Positions 9,274 through 16,976 of a stretch of DNA of 64,000 nucleotides are shown here, one piece after another. The notes beneath the pieces were generated by a model. The model did no database searches. It saw only the letters and a program-made list of their open reading frames with translations, and was not told where the DNA came from. Origin of the DNA: Marinifilum sp. D737 (GTDB lineage Bacteria > Bacteroidota > Bacteroidia > Bacteroidales > Marinifilaceae). Each line of letters starts with the position of its first letter. Position 1 is the stretch's first letter. The position numbers and the translations under genes are program-made. The DNA lies in NCBI RefSeq assembly GCF_026672275.1, contig NZ_JANQCD010000007.1, positions 1-64,000 on the forward strand, given 5' to 3'.

Positions 9274-9747
9274 TTATAAATCATTCAAAATATAAACTGT
9301 CATCTCCTTAGGCCCATGAACTCCTACTGTTAGCACACGCTCAATATCGGCGGTTCTACTCGCCCCGGTAATGAATGCAACGTATCCGCCTTTATCTGAT
9401 GTTCTTTCTTCAAGAAAATCGGCCACATGGTTTAATGTGCTTACCAGTTTGCTTAGTGGCATAACCACCAAAAGCTTTTCGGCAAGACAGGTAGCCAGCC
9501 TTTTATTTTCTTCGCAACTATCAAGTACAACTGTTCCCGTTTCTGCTATACCATAATCAACTTCTACCAGTGCAGTTCCTATTCCTTCCTCACCAGCTCT
9601 AATGTCTTTTTTAAGATTAAAACTTGGGACATCAACATAGTCAAATCTCTCCTTCTTAAGTAGCATTGAAAACTCATCGTTCGATAGAACCAAATTCTCG
9701 CTACCTACTAGTTCTGACTTTTCTATAAATCTTTCTAAATCATTCAT
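9274..9747 (-). CDS. lutC: Lactate utilisation protein C (LUD domain)
   Basis: 157 residues, a single LUD domain shorter than typical LutC (about 220-240). Recognisable elements are EVDYGIAETGTVVLDS, LAEKLLVVMPLSKLV and the C-terminal GASRTADIERVLTVGVHGPKEMTVYIL, which is the family's most conserved stretch. It is the first gene of the lut operon; the stop is 9 bases before the ATG of the lutB-lutA fusion. Together they form the L-lactate oxidising iron-sulfur complex. A sigma-54-type promoter at 9784-9799 and a palindrome cluster further upstream suggest activation by an enhancer-binding regulator. A paralogue of this gene lies at 25884-26399. Confidence 0.88.
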   Translation of the reverse strand: MNDLERFIEKSELVGSENLVLSNDEFSMLLKKERFDYVDVPSFNLKKDIRAGEEGIGTALVEVDYGIAETGTVVLDSCEENKRLATCLAEKLLVVMPLSKLVSTLNHVADFLEERTSDKGGYVAFITGASRTADIERVLTVGVHGPKEMTVYILNDL

Positions 9748-9783
9748 AGGATTAAGTTATTGTTTGAATAAATCGTTAGGTTC

Positions 9784-9799
9784 GAAATATTGTTGCCAA
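9784..9799 (-). promoter_or_regulatory. Sigma-54-type (-24/-12) promoter of lut operon
   Basis: Minus strand TTGGCAACAATATTTC fits the consensus TTGGCACGnnnnTTGC at the GG (-24) block and spacing, with T instead of G in the -12 GC element. The predicted start, about 12 bases on (near 9772), leaves a 25-base leader to the lutC ATG. A near-perfect copy of the same motif precedes the LutC paralogue at 26436-26451. Confidence 0.6.
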
Positions 9800-9934
9800 C
9801 TCTCTAACCAAGCCTAATGCCAAAAAAACCAACACAAGACTATTCAGAATCATTCAAAATATTTAATGTTGATTTTCTGCACTTTAGTCAATCGAAAAGG
9901 TTTTCAGAAGTCTCATTTCAATCGATTTCGAAGG

Positions 9935-10000
9935 TGTTCAATATTGAACAGCTATCATTTATAGGCTGTGCAATTTTGAACAACCGTGCAATTCTGCACA
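9935..10000. promoter_or_regulatory. Palindrome cluster, candidate enhancer sites for lut
   Basis: Three 16-bp palindromes: TGTTCAATATTGAACA (9935-9950, perfect), TGTGCAATTTTGAACA (9967-9982) and CGTGCAATTCTGCACA (9985-10000). They lie about 160-230 bp upstream of the predicted sigma-54 start, the usual distance for NtrC-type activators. Related palindromes occur at 26550-26614 next to a sigma-54 activator gene. The remaining gap to 10257 shows nothing definite. Confidence 0.6.
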
Positions 10001-10257
10001 CCTGCATCCATATTATTTTTAAAAAGTGATCAAAATGGACAGAATGGATAAAATCCAGAGAGAATCCCCAAATAATTTAAGAGCAAAAAGTCTTATTTAA
10101 CTTATCAATATACCGAACACTCCGTAAAGTGGGGCATTTTACATTTTTTAACAGAAAATATTTTAAAAACCTTGTGGTATATTAACATATATTTCATAAA
10201 TTGAAATGTCGAAAAATGATTTTTAATACTAACTGGTCGTATTATTCGGCCATAAAA

Positions 10258-10998
10258 ATGTCAGATACGAATACAAGTAAAAGCATGGAAGAATTGGTAA
10301 TGGAAATTCCTAAAGAGGAAGTTGTGAAACTTACTATTCCCGTAAAAACAGCGATTAGAGAAGCAGGAAAACTACAAGGTTATGCTACCGAAGACAAAGA
10401 AGCTTTAATTGCAAGAGGATTGGCTCCCGAAAAAATTGAAGAACTTGGTGTAAGAGCGGATTTCTTATCGGATAAAGAAACAATCTGGACTCGAAAATAC
10501 GATACTGGGATAACCAATACCAAGGCGTGGGATGAGAAAGTAGCAGAAGCTAGTTTACTTCAACGTGAATTGAAACACGATTTCCAGTTTGCATTTAGAA
10601 ACAACAAGGAGGCCCTGCGCAGACTTAAAAAAGTTACAGATGGACGTGGCAATGACGACCTGGCCCAAGACATGAGTGATTATCCTGGACTAGGTGCTGA
10701 GTATCCTGATGAATTGGCTGCAATTAAATTCGATAACAATAAGTTGGTTAAAGCCAATGAACTATCGGATGAGCTGAATAATCTGCTAAGAGTTGTGAAT
10801 GGAGCTCAAAGCAGTAGCTTACGTCCCGAAAAAGAGATGCGCGACAGGGCTTACACATACCTAAAACTCTTGGTTGATGAAATTCGCTCTTATGGAAAGT
10901 ATGCATTCTGGAACAATGAAGAAAAACAAAAAAGGTACGCGAGTGAGTATTTGCGTAACAACCGTGAGAAAAGCTCAAAAGATAAGATTGAAGAATAG
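10258..10998 (+). CDS. Uncharacterised soluble protein
   Basis: 246 residues from ATG 10258 (MSDTNTSKSMEEL); the frame is open to a TTG at 10201 but the extra residues look untranslated. The protein is strongly charged and helical, with no signal peptide, membrane segment or cysteine motif. Notable stretches are EVVKLTIPVKTAIREAGKLQ, a basic helix FRNNKEALRRLKKVTDGRG and a Lys/Arg-rich tail (RYASEYLRNNREKSSKDK). I do not recognise a family. Immediately after the stop begins the CGATAG array (11011-11178), so the gene and the array may be a functional pair; this is speculation. No clear promoter box upstream. Confidence 0.7.
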   Translation: MSDTNTSKSMEELVMEIPKEEVVKLTIPVKTAIREAGKLQGYATEDKEALIARGLAPEKIEELGVRADFLSDKETIWTRKYDTGITNTKAWDEKVAEASLLQRELKHDFQFAFRNNKEALRRLKKVTDGRGNDDLAQDMSDYPGLGAEYPDELAAIKFDNNKLVKANELSDELNNLLRVVNGAQSSSLRPEKEMRDRAYTYLKLLVDEIRSYGKYAFWNNEEKQKRYASEYLRNNREKSSKDKIEE

Positions 10999-11010
10999 CT
11001 GAACCCCTTA

Positions 11011-11178
11011 CGATAGTTACGCTATTTTGCGATAGGTGGGTCTGTGAACCGATAGGTGAGTAATTTTCGCGATAGGCACCTCTTAATAGCGATAGACAGG
11101 GTAAATTACCCGATAGGTCTCTTAAATTAGCGATAGGACTATTAATATGTACGATAGGCATATGTAAAACACCGATAG
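11011..11178. repeat. Nine-copy CGATAG(G) array with ~20-bp period
   Basis: CGATAG occurs at 11011, 11030, 11050, 11070, 11090, 11111, 11131, 11152 and 11173, i.e. steps of 19-21 bp. In six of the nine copies a G follows. The 13-15-bp spacers between copies are not conserved. The period is close to two helical turns, so all copies face the same side of the DNA. The array starts 12 bp after the stop of the preceding gene and ends before a hairpin at 11195. It is neither a CRISPR (repeat too short), nor coding (period not a multiple of three). Role unknown. Confidence 0.85.
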
Positions 11179-11194
11179 CACTGCATTTTACTCC

Positions 11195-11215
11195 ATGAGA
11201 AGCTAAGCTTCTCAT
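11195..11215. other. Perfect hairpin after the CGATAG array
   Basis: ATGAGAAGC (11195-11203) / GCTTCTCAT (11207-11215), a 9-bp stem with a TAA loop. No T-run follows on either strand, so it is not a standard terminator. It could be the boundary structure of the array or the 3' end of a transcript. Confidence 0.6.
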
Positions 11216-11244
11216 TAGTACTCTATAAATAACTAACGATCGAA

Positions 11245-11277
11245 ACATCCCATGCTTTGGTATGGGGTGTTTTATTT
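11245..11277 (+). terminator. Intrinsic terminator
   Basis: ACATCCCAT (11245-11253) pairs with ATGGGGTGT (11262-11270), 8-base loop, followed by TTTATTT. It closes the transcript of the uncharacterised gene plus array. A closely similar hairpin with the same GGGGTGTTTT tail is at 18215-18245. Confidence 0.8.
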
Positions 11278-11319
11278 ATGAAGAAAATTCCCAATATCGA
11301 ACAATTTAAATGAACTATT

Positions 11320-12423
11320 ATGAGAAAAGTGATTATTTACTCCTGTATTATTTTGTTGACATTAAGTGCTTTTAAAAATAAAGAGGATAGAATTAAAATC
11401 ACGGGAAACATTACAGGTTATCCTGACAGTACTATGGTAGTTTTAATGAATTTTGAAATCAACAAGGGCATTGATACCACTTATATTGTAGACAACAAAT
11501 TTCATTGTTCTGCCATCAACAGCAAAACTGTTCCTGGAGGTATTTTCATAGGAGAAGGACGAAAGTCGGAATATTTATTCCTTTTTTTGGAGGATGTTGA
11601 CATAGTAATTGAAGGTAAAAAAGGGGAAATTAAATACGCCAAGGTTGAAGGTGGTGAATTGCAAAAACAAAATAGCGATTATCTAAAAACAGTTCTCCCT
11701 CTAGAGCTTCAGATGGATAGTATACAAAAGGAATTAAGGAGTACTATGGAGGCTGGAGATATGGAAAAAGCGAAATCTATCTCGAAGCAGCAAACTAAAA
11801 TCATCAAAAAAAGAATCGCATTTGGAGCAAGGTATATTGAAAATAATCCAAATAAACTTTACAGTGCTTTTATGCTGAAAGGCTTTACTGGCGGACTTCC
11901 AAAATCAGAAATAAGATCCTTATATGAAAACTTATCTCCGAATATAAAGCAATCGGAATATGCAAAATCAACCGCTAAATGGTTGGAGTTAAACAAGCAA
12001 GTTAAAGTTGGCGATATGGCTGAAAATTTTGAATTGAAAGACACAAAAGGAAATAAGGTAAGCTTAAAAGATTTCGAAGGCAAATTTATACTACTGGAAT
12101 TCTGGAAAGCAGGTTGTCCTGGCTGTAGAACTGCCAACAAAACTCTGGTAAGCGAATACGAAAAGTACAAAAACAAAGATTTTATAATCCTCAACATATC
12201 ATCTGACAAAAATGAAAATCATTGGAAAAGAGCCACCAAAGAAGATTCTATTTCATGGCCTTCCCTACTAGACAATGGTTCAAAAGAAGGCAATGTAGGA
12301 ATTAGATATGGTGTTACATTAATCCCTACAAGTATTTTAATTGCTCCTTCAGGAAGAATTATAGCTAAAGATTTAAAAGGCGAAAAACTAGAGGAAGCTC
12401 TTAAAAGGATATTTGGGGTGTAG
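11320..12423 (+). CDS. TlpA-family thiol-disulfide oxidoreductase with DUF4369 domain (copy 1)
   Basis: 367 residues. An N-terminal signal segment (MRKVIIYSCIILLTLSAF) has no usable lipobox, unlike the two paralogues downstream, so this one may be released or stay anchored. Residues about 24-120 form a DUF4369 domain (IKITGNITGYPDSTMVVL), then a helical linker, and from about 230 a TlpA/AhpC-TSA thioredoxin fold. The redox motif is Cys266-Pro-Gly-Cys269 in FWKAGCPGCR, with the cis-Pro region TLIPTSIL. Such proteins act in the periplasm on protein disulfides or cytochrome maturation. First of three related genes at 11.3, 13.5 and 17.0 kb; identity between them is low, so they are old paralogues. 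Confidence 0.88.
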   Translation: MRKVIIYSCIILLTLSAFKNKEDRIKITGNITGYPDSTMVVLMNFEINKGIDTTYIVDNKFHCSAINSKTVPGGIFIGEGRKSEYLFLFLEDVDIVIEGKKGEIKYAKVEGGELQKQNSDYLKTVLPLELQMDSIQKELRSTMEAGDMEKAKSISKQQTKIIKKRIAFGARYIENNPNKLYSAFMLKGFTGGLPKSEIRSLYENLSPNIKQSEYAKSTAKWLELNKQVKVGDMAENFELKDTKGNKVSLKDFEGKFILLEFWKAGCPGCRTANKTLVSEYEKYKNKDFIILNISSDKNENHWKRATKEDSISWPSLLDNGSKEGNVGIRYGVTLIPTSILIAPSGRIIAKDLKGEKLEEALKRIFGV

Positions 12424-12587
12424 ATATATCAGCAAAGGAAGGTAACAAGATATAAGGATTACGTCCCATACAAACGGCTTTAGGGAATTACCCCCAAAAT
12501 CTTTGTAACAACTACAGTTCATGCAAAAAACAAAAGGACATAAGCCTGATATCTAAATCAAACCTTATGGATAAAATAATATTTCTA
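12424..12587. other. Spacer with no gene
   Basis: Between the first TlpA gene and the left repeat of the IS200-like element. No ORF, terminator hairpin with T-run or promoter box was found here. Confidence 0.6.
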
Positions 12588-12759
12588 GCTACGCCCCTAA
12601 AGCACAATTCGCATTTTTTATTCTACGAAGAGTACAGGACTAACGTCCCTTGATTGAAAAAATTGGAACATCAAACTTAAAATAAAAACATAGGCGCGTT
12701 AGTGCTAAAATCATAGTAGAAGAAAAACTTTGAAGCAAGCTGAGGGGCGTTAGCCCTGA
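12588..12759. repeat. Left 172-bp REP cassette
   Basis: Starts GCTACGCCCCTAA and ends GGGGCGTTAGCCCTGA; inside is TCTACGAAGAGTACAGGACT and GGCGCGTTAGTGCTAAAA. Ends 17 bp before the transposase ATG. A partial relative lies at 16475-16587. Confidence 0.85.
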
Positions 12760-12776
12760 TATAATTAAGAAAAACC

Positions 12777-13244
12777 ATGGCAAACACATACACACAATTG
12801 TACATTCAATACATTTTTTCTGTAAAAGGTCGAGAAAACCTAATCAAAAATCATTTTAAGAATGAGCTGGAAAAAATGATGTGTGGCATTATTAATAATC
12901 ACAATTGTAAAACCTACGTTATCTATTGCAATCCCGATCATACACATGTTTTTGTGGGAATGCATCCTAGCCTCTCTCCTGCTAAATTGATGGAACAGGT
13001 AAAATCTGGTTCTTCAAATTGGTTGAATGACAAAAAATATATCCCTGGAAAGTTTTCTTGGCAAGATGGTTATGGTGCTTTTACTTATTCAAAATCGCAT
13101 ATAGACATGGTGGTTAAGTATGTTTTAAATCAAAAAGAACATCATAAAAAACAGACATTTAAAGATGAATATTTATCGTTTTTGAAAAAGTTTGAGGTCG
13201 ATTATAATTCAAAATATCTATTTGAATGGTATGATAATGTATAG
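12777..13244 (+). CDS. IS200/IS605-like Y1 transposase (TnpA / REP-associated tyrosine transposase)
   Basis: 155 residues, the typical length of TnpA of the IS200 group. The HUH metal-binding motif is seen as PDHTHVFVG (His-Thr-His near residues 54-57) and the catalytic tyrosine as VVKYVLNQKEHH (Tyr near 115). The N-terminus MANTYTQLYIQYIFSVKGR and the end KFEVDYNSKYLFEW are typical of the Bacteroidota branch of this family. The enzyme cuts single-stranded DNA at hairpins by a 5'-phosphotyrosine link. The frame is intact, all active-site residues are present, and both flanking cassettes are kept, so the element may be active or only recently fixed. Confidence 0.93.
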   Translation: MANTYTQLYIQYIFSVKGRENLIKNHFKNELEKMMCGIINNHNCKTYVIYCNPDHTHVFVGMHPSLSPAKLMEQVKSGSSNWLNDKKYIPGKFSWQDGYGAFTYSKSHIDMVVKYVLNQKEHHKKQTFKDEYLSFLKKFEVDYNSKYLFEWYDNV

Positions 13245-13252
13245 ATATCAGG

Positions 13253-13424
13253 GCTACGCCCCTAATACACAATTCTTATTTCATACTCTACGAAGAGTAC
13301 AGGACTAACGTCCCTTGATTGAAAAAATTGGAACATCAAACTTAAAATAAAAACATAGGCGCGTTAGCGCTAAAATCATAGTAGAAAAAAAGTTTTGAAG
13401 CAAGCTGAGGGGCGTTAGCCCTGA
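13253..13424. repeat. Right 172-bp REP cassette
   Basis: Direct copy of 12588-12759 with the same length and only scattered substitutions, mostly in the first 50 bases. Begins 8 bases after the transposase stop and ends 63 bases before the next TlpA gene. Confidence 0.85.
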
Positions 13425-13487
13425 GATCTAATTCACCTACAATTACAAAAGGAATTTTTATATCCCTAATTATAAAGAACCAAAAAC

Positions 13488-14615
13488 ATGAAACAAATTC
13501 TATTAATTGCTTTCGTTGCACTATTAATGTCATGTCAGCAAAAACGTGACACTTATCTTATAACGGGTAATCTTACAAACATTCCCGATAGTTCCATAAT
13601 AAACCTATACATTGACTATGGTGATATGGGAAAACGTATTGCTACTGACACCATTATTAATGGATATTTCGAATTCTCGGATTCCCTGGTAAAACAACCA
13701 AGTAAGATGAACCTAAGAATGAAAGATTGGCAAAATTTTTATGGACAATGCGATCTATGGGTTGAACATGAAAAAATTACGATAAATGGAGATGGAAAAT
13801 TTTTAGCTACATGGCAGGTTGTCAGCAATATCAAAGAACAAATTGTGTTGAATAAGTTTGTTGAGGCTACAAAAGCTATGGATTCAACAATAGATAGTTT
13901 GAGTATTGCACGAATTAAAAGCATAAATAATAGAGAAATTGCATCGGAGATGATGCATGAGATAGATTCGTTATACAAGAGAAAACAAAATATTGAGTAT
14001 GATCTGATCAAGGAGAATCCAAACAGTCGAACTGCTTTAAACAAATTGTACTACAAAATTAAATTCGATAAGAGCACACCAAAAGAAGAAGTTCGAAAGA
14101 TTTACAATAGAATTGATGAAGAATATAAAAACACATTACATGCTCAAGGAATTTTAACATGTTTAGAGGATCGTAAAGCTCCTGAAATTGGTGATAACAT
14201 GATTGATTTTGTTGCCCATGATACCGATGGAAAAAATCACTCGCTAAGCGAGTACAAAGGAAAATACCTTTTACTTGATTTTTGGAGTATGGGATGTGGC
14301 CCTTGCATGATGGCCATGCCTGAAACAAAAAAATTAGATTCGCTAAATAGAGATCAACTATGCATTATCGGCCTTAATATGGCAAGTAGCGAAGAAACAT
14401 GGAAAGATGTCTCTATAAAGAAAAACATTTCGTGGGTTAACCTATCGGATGGTAAATCTACTTTCTCTGGAATTTCTTCGGTATATGACATAACAGCCTT
14501 TCCAACCTATATTTTAATTGATCCTGAAGGTAAGATAATCGACAAATGGATGGGTTACAGCAAAGGATTATTAGAACAGAAACTAAAGAAGCATATTAAG
14601 GATTTGAATGTTTAA
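13488..14615 (+). CDS. TlpA-family lipoprotein with DUF4369 domain (copy 2)
   Basis: 375 residues. The N-terminus MKQILLIAFVALLMSC ends in a lipobox cysteine at 16, so the protein should be lipid-anchored in the periplasm. DUF4369 (YLITGNLTNIPDSSIINLY) is followed by a long helical linker rich in Lys/Glu, then a TlpA thioredoxin fold from about residue 235 with the redox pair Cys270-Gly-Pro-Cys273 (SMGCGPCMMAMPE) and AFPTYILIDPEGK around the cis-Pro. It begins 63 bases after the right REP cassette, so the IS200-like unit separates it from copy 1. The gene for a PH-domain protein follows at 35 bases and is likely co-transcribed. Confidence 0.9.
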   Translation: MKQILLIAFVALLMSCQQKRDTYLITGNLTNIPDSSIINLYIDYGDMGKRIATDTIINGYFEFSDSLVKQPSKMNLRMKDWQNFYGQCDLWVEHEKITINGDGKFLATWQVVSNIKEQIVLNKFVEATKAMDSTIDSLSIARIKSINNREIASEMMHEIDSLYKRKQNIEYDLIKENPNSRTALNKLYYKIKFDKSTPKEEVRKIYNRIDEEYKNTLHAQGILTCLEDRKAPEIGDNMIDFVAHDTDGKNHSLSEYKGKYLLLDFWSMGCGPCMMAMPETKKLDSLNRDQLCIIGLNMASSEETWKDVSIKKNISWVNLSDGKSTFSGISSVYDITAFPTYILIDPEGKIIDKWMGYSKGLLEQKLKKHIKDLNV

Positions 14616-14650
14616 ATGAAATTTAACATCAACAAAAAACAATAAAACAC

Positions 14651-15031
14651 ATGGGATTATTTTCATCGTTAATTGGCAATGCCGGAGCCGTAGACCAAGA
14701 TAAATTAAGAAACGATTATGGACAATTGTTTACCGACAACGAAGAAGTAGAAATTGGTTTTAAACTAGTTAGGGACACCTTTATTTTCACCAACAAAAGG
14801 TTGATTCTGGTAGACAAACAAGGTGTAACAGGCCGAAAAACCGAATACCTATCGGTTACCTATAAAAGTATAGCACGCTTTAGTATCGAAACCGCAGGAA
14901 CATTTGATTTGGATGCGGAACTGAAAATATGGGTTTCGAGCGAGCAGCAACCAAGCATTGTAAAGAAGTTCAACAAATCGGTTAATGTTTACGATGTGCA
15001 AAAAGTACTTGCGAAGTATGTACTAGGATAA
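14651..15031 (+). CDS. PH domain-like protein (bacterial bPH_3 / DUF1696 type)
   Basis: 126 residues without signal peptide or membrane segment. The pattern DNEEVEIGFKLVRDTFIFTNKRLILVDKQGVTGRK...YKSIARFSIETAGTFDLDAELKIWV is characteristic of bacterial pleckstrin-homology-like proteins, in which the TNKRLILVD strand is the most conserved part. Family members are small cytoplasmic proteins of unknown role. It sits 35 bases after a TlpA lipoprotein and 47 bases before a DUF4932 gene, so the three probably share a transcript. Confidence 0.85.
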   Translation: MGLFSSLIGNAGAVDQDKLRNDYGQLFTDNEEVEIGFKLVRDTFIFTNKRLILVDKQGVTGRKTEYLSVTYKSIARFSIETAGTFDLDAELKIWVSSEQQPSIVKKFNKSVNVYDVQKVLAKYVLG

Positions 15032-15078
15032 AACCAACAACAATCATCCAAACTAAGATAAACTTCAAACACTCTAAC

Positions 15079-16455
15079 ATGAGACTCAAAACAACACTAT
15101 TGCTTCTGATGATCACAGGAATCAGCTCTTTTGCGCAAAACAATTTAAGTCCGAAATACGATGAGCGAGTTGAATTGCTAAGTGTGGTATTTCGATTGGC
15201 AAAATCGCAGGAATATATTAACAATACAGTTAAGCTACATGCTGATGTTACAGATAAATACTTTGGCAAGTATAGCAATCATGAAGTGGTAAAGCTAGCC
15301 CAAAAACTTAAAAAGAAACGAGGTATTGGCTATGATGCTGTTATGTCGATGGCCATTCACCTGGAAATTAAAAACAACTCGGTCTATTTTAATCCACAAT
15401 TGAATAAAGATGGTTTGGATGATCGTTGGGGAAATTATGCCGATGAATTTGTTCTGGCAGTTCAAAATTTTTACCAGGAAAGTAAATTTAATACATTCTT
15501 TAAAGCCAATCAAAAAATGTATGATTTGGCCTCTGAGCGCTTTCAAATCGTTTCCAATGAAATTCATATTGAATGGTTCGAAAAGTTTTTTGGCTACAAA
15601 CCCAAAGGTCAATACCATATTGTTGTAGGTTTGCTACACCGTGGAAACTATGGCCCAAAGTATGTAACAAAATCGGGTGAAGAAAACATATACTCCATTT
15701 TGAGTGCATATAAGGTTGACAGTACTGGATATCCAGTTTTTAAGAAGCACCAAAAGAGCACATTGGTTCATGAATTCTGCCACTCGTTTTGTAATCCATT
15801 AGGTGAAAAATATTATTCGGATATGGAATCGAAAGCAACGGATTTATTTGCTTCGGTTTCAACTTTAATGAGAAGACAAGCCTATGGATCGGCCAAAACC
15901 ATGATTTATGAAATATTGGTGAGAGCTTCGACCATCAGGTATTTTGAAGACAATGGAGCTAGTAAAAATGTAGTGGAGAAATTACTTAATGCTGAAAAAG
16001 CTAAAGGTTTTCTGTGGATAGATGAATTGTATAAAGCATTAGAGCGATATTCATCTAACCGATCGAAATACCCTACCCTAAATGATTTTATGCCCGAAAT
16101 TGTAAAGGTGCAGAACAATTTAATAGCAGATGATTTGTTAAGCGAATTTAGGAGCAATTGCCCAAAGATTATTCGTACATCATTGAAACAGGGAACTAAC
16201 AATGTAAGCACTTCTTTAAAGGAGATTATTGTAGAGTATGATAAACCAATGGCTAGCTACGGAATAAGTGATAAAGGCAAACAGCCCAAAATGGATTTGG
16301 AATGGCAAAACAAAGAAAGAACCATTCTGTGTATTCATGTTGAACTAGAACCTAACACCAAGTATTTGCTTGATTTTCGTTCTGTTTTTAACGAGGACAA
16401 ACAAGGCTTTCCTCTGCAAGAAAGTTTTGAATTGGATTTTACAACTGGGGAATAA
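15079..16455 (+). CDS. DUF4932 protein, putative secreted zinc metalloprotease
   Basis: 458 residues with a cleavable signal peptide (MRLKTTLLLLMITGISSFA-Q). The core matches DUF4932 proteins: a long helical domain with a zinc-protease-like HEFCH motif near residue 231 (STLVHEFCHSFCNP) and a downstream acidic stretch DMESKATDLFAS that could give the third ligand. The last 100 residues (IRTSLKQGTNNVSTSLKEIIVEYDKPM...ELEPNTKYLLDF) look like an Ig-like beta domain found at the end of cell-surface enzymes. Peptidase activity is inferred from the motif only. Follows the PH-domain gene at 47 bases. Confidence 0.8.
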   Translation: MRLKTTLLLLMITGISSFAQNNLSPKYDERVELLSVVFRLAKSQEYINNTVKLHADVTDKYFGKYSNHEVVKLAQKLKKKRGIGYDAVMSMAIHLEIKNNSVYFNPQLNKDGLDDRWGNYADEFVLAVQNFYQESKFNTFFKANQKMYDLASERFQIVSNEIHIEWFEKFFGYKPKGQYHIVVGLLHRGNYGPKYVTKSGEENIYSILSAYKVDSTGYPVFKKHQKSTLVHEFCHSFCNPLGEKYYSDMESKATDLFASVSTLMRRQAYGSAKTMIYEILVRASTIRYFEDNGASKNVVEKLLNAEKAKGFLWIDELYKALERYSSNRSKYPTLNDFMPEIVKVQNNLIADDLLSEFRSNCPKIIRTSLKQGTNNVSTSLKEIIVEYDKPMASYGISDKGKQPKMDLEWQNKERTILCIHVELEPNTKYLLDFRSVFNEDKQGFPLQESFELDFTTGE

Positions 16456-16474
16456 GCAAGAACTAATCAGAAAT

Positions 16475-16587
16475 CAGGGCTACGCCTCCAGATTAATATG
16501 GTATCTTATTTTTCTACGAAGATTTTAGGGCTAACGCCCCAATTAATTCATATCTTTTGTACTACAAAAGACAAAGGGCTAGGCCTC
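16475..16587. repeat. Degenerate REP cluster
   Basis: Contains GGGCTACGCCTCC (16477-16489), TCTACGAAGATTTTAGGGCT followed by AACGCCCC (16513-16540) and GGGCTAGGCCTC (16576-16587). The first two match the order of motifs in the 172-bp cassettes at 12588 and 13253, so this looks like an older or partial REP copy without transposase. It fills the gap between the DUF4932 gene and the next small gene. Confidence 0.7.
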
Positions 16588-16624
16588 TTTAATTTGATAA
16601 TAAATACCCATAAAACACCACAAC

Positions 16625-16900
16625 ATGACACTAAAAGAATTATTCAACATTGCAAAGTTGCAACTTCAGGATTTAACCAAGCTGGACACTCCTGATTTTA
16701 GGTTAGAGCAAGCAGAATTACTAAAAGAGGAAGACATTTGGGAGATTGTTGTTTCCTATTTGGTTGAGGATACCAATAAAAACACCATTCCATCTGCAGC
16801 TTTGACTTCTGAACATCATTTTCAGAGAGTATTTAAAAAGATCAGAATTGACAAGGACAAAAATGTGGTTGGTTTCTATATGTACGACAGCAGAAAGTGA
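16625..16900 (+). CDS. Small conserved-looking hypothetical protein
   Basis: 91 residues, soluble, acidic first half (MTLKELFNIAKLQLQDLTKL) and a compact alpha/beta second half (EDIWEIVVSYLVED, HHFQRVFKKIRIDKDKNVVGFYMYDSRK). The ending KNVVGFYMYD looks like a real beta strand and the composition fits the neighbours, so I regard it as a gene. No family recognised, no export signal. It lies between REP remnants and the third TlpA gene. Confidence 0.65.
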   Translation: MTLKELFNIAKLQLQDLTKLDTPDFRLEQAELLKEEDIWEIVVSYLVEDTNKNTIPSAALTSEHHFQRVFKKIRIDKDKNVVGFYMYDSRK

Positions 16901-16976
16901 TTCTACTTGAATTCAGCTTATAAAATATGATCCTATACGTGTGCCTAGTAGGCATACATATAAAAAACACTAATGA

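Larger units (their letters stand above)
12588..13424 (+). mobile_element. IS200/REP-associated transposase element flanked by 172-bp direct repeats
   Basis: An 837-bp unit: a 172-bp cassette (12588-12759), the tnpA gene, then a second cassette (13253-13424) in the same orientation and over 85% identical by eye. Each cassette carries hairpin-forming REP-like sequences (GCTACGCCCC, GGACTAACGTCCC, GGGGCGTTAGCCC). IS200/IS605 and RAYT transposases act on subterminal hairpins rather than inverted repeats, which agrees. Long direct repeats around the gene are unusual for IS200 itself and more like a REP-bracketed unit. It sits between two TlpA genes. Confidence 0.8.

Noticed and set aside
9817-10029. 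A 70-residue plus-strand ORF in the lut upstream region
   Set aside because: It spans the palindrome cluster, has no family features and no start signal; the region is better explained as regulatory.
11011-11178. CRISPR array
   Set aside because: The conserved part is only 6-7 bp and there are no cas genes in the window; spacers of 13-15 bp are too short.
10748-11248. A 166-residue minus-strand ORF covering the CGATAG array
   Set aside because: It overlaps the 3' part of a plausible plus-strand gene, its translation is low-complexity and has no domain, and its frame is only open by the composition of the array.
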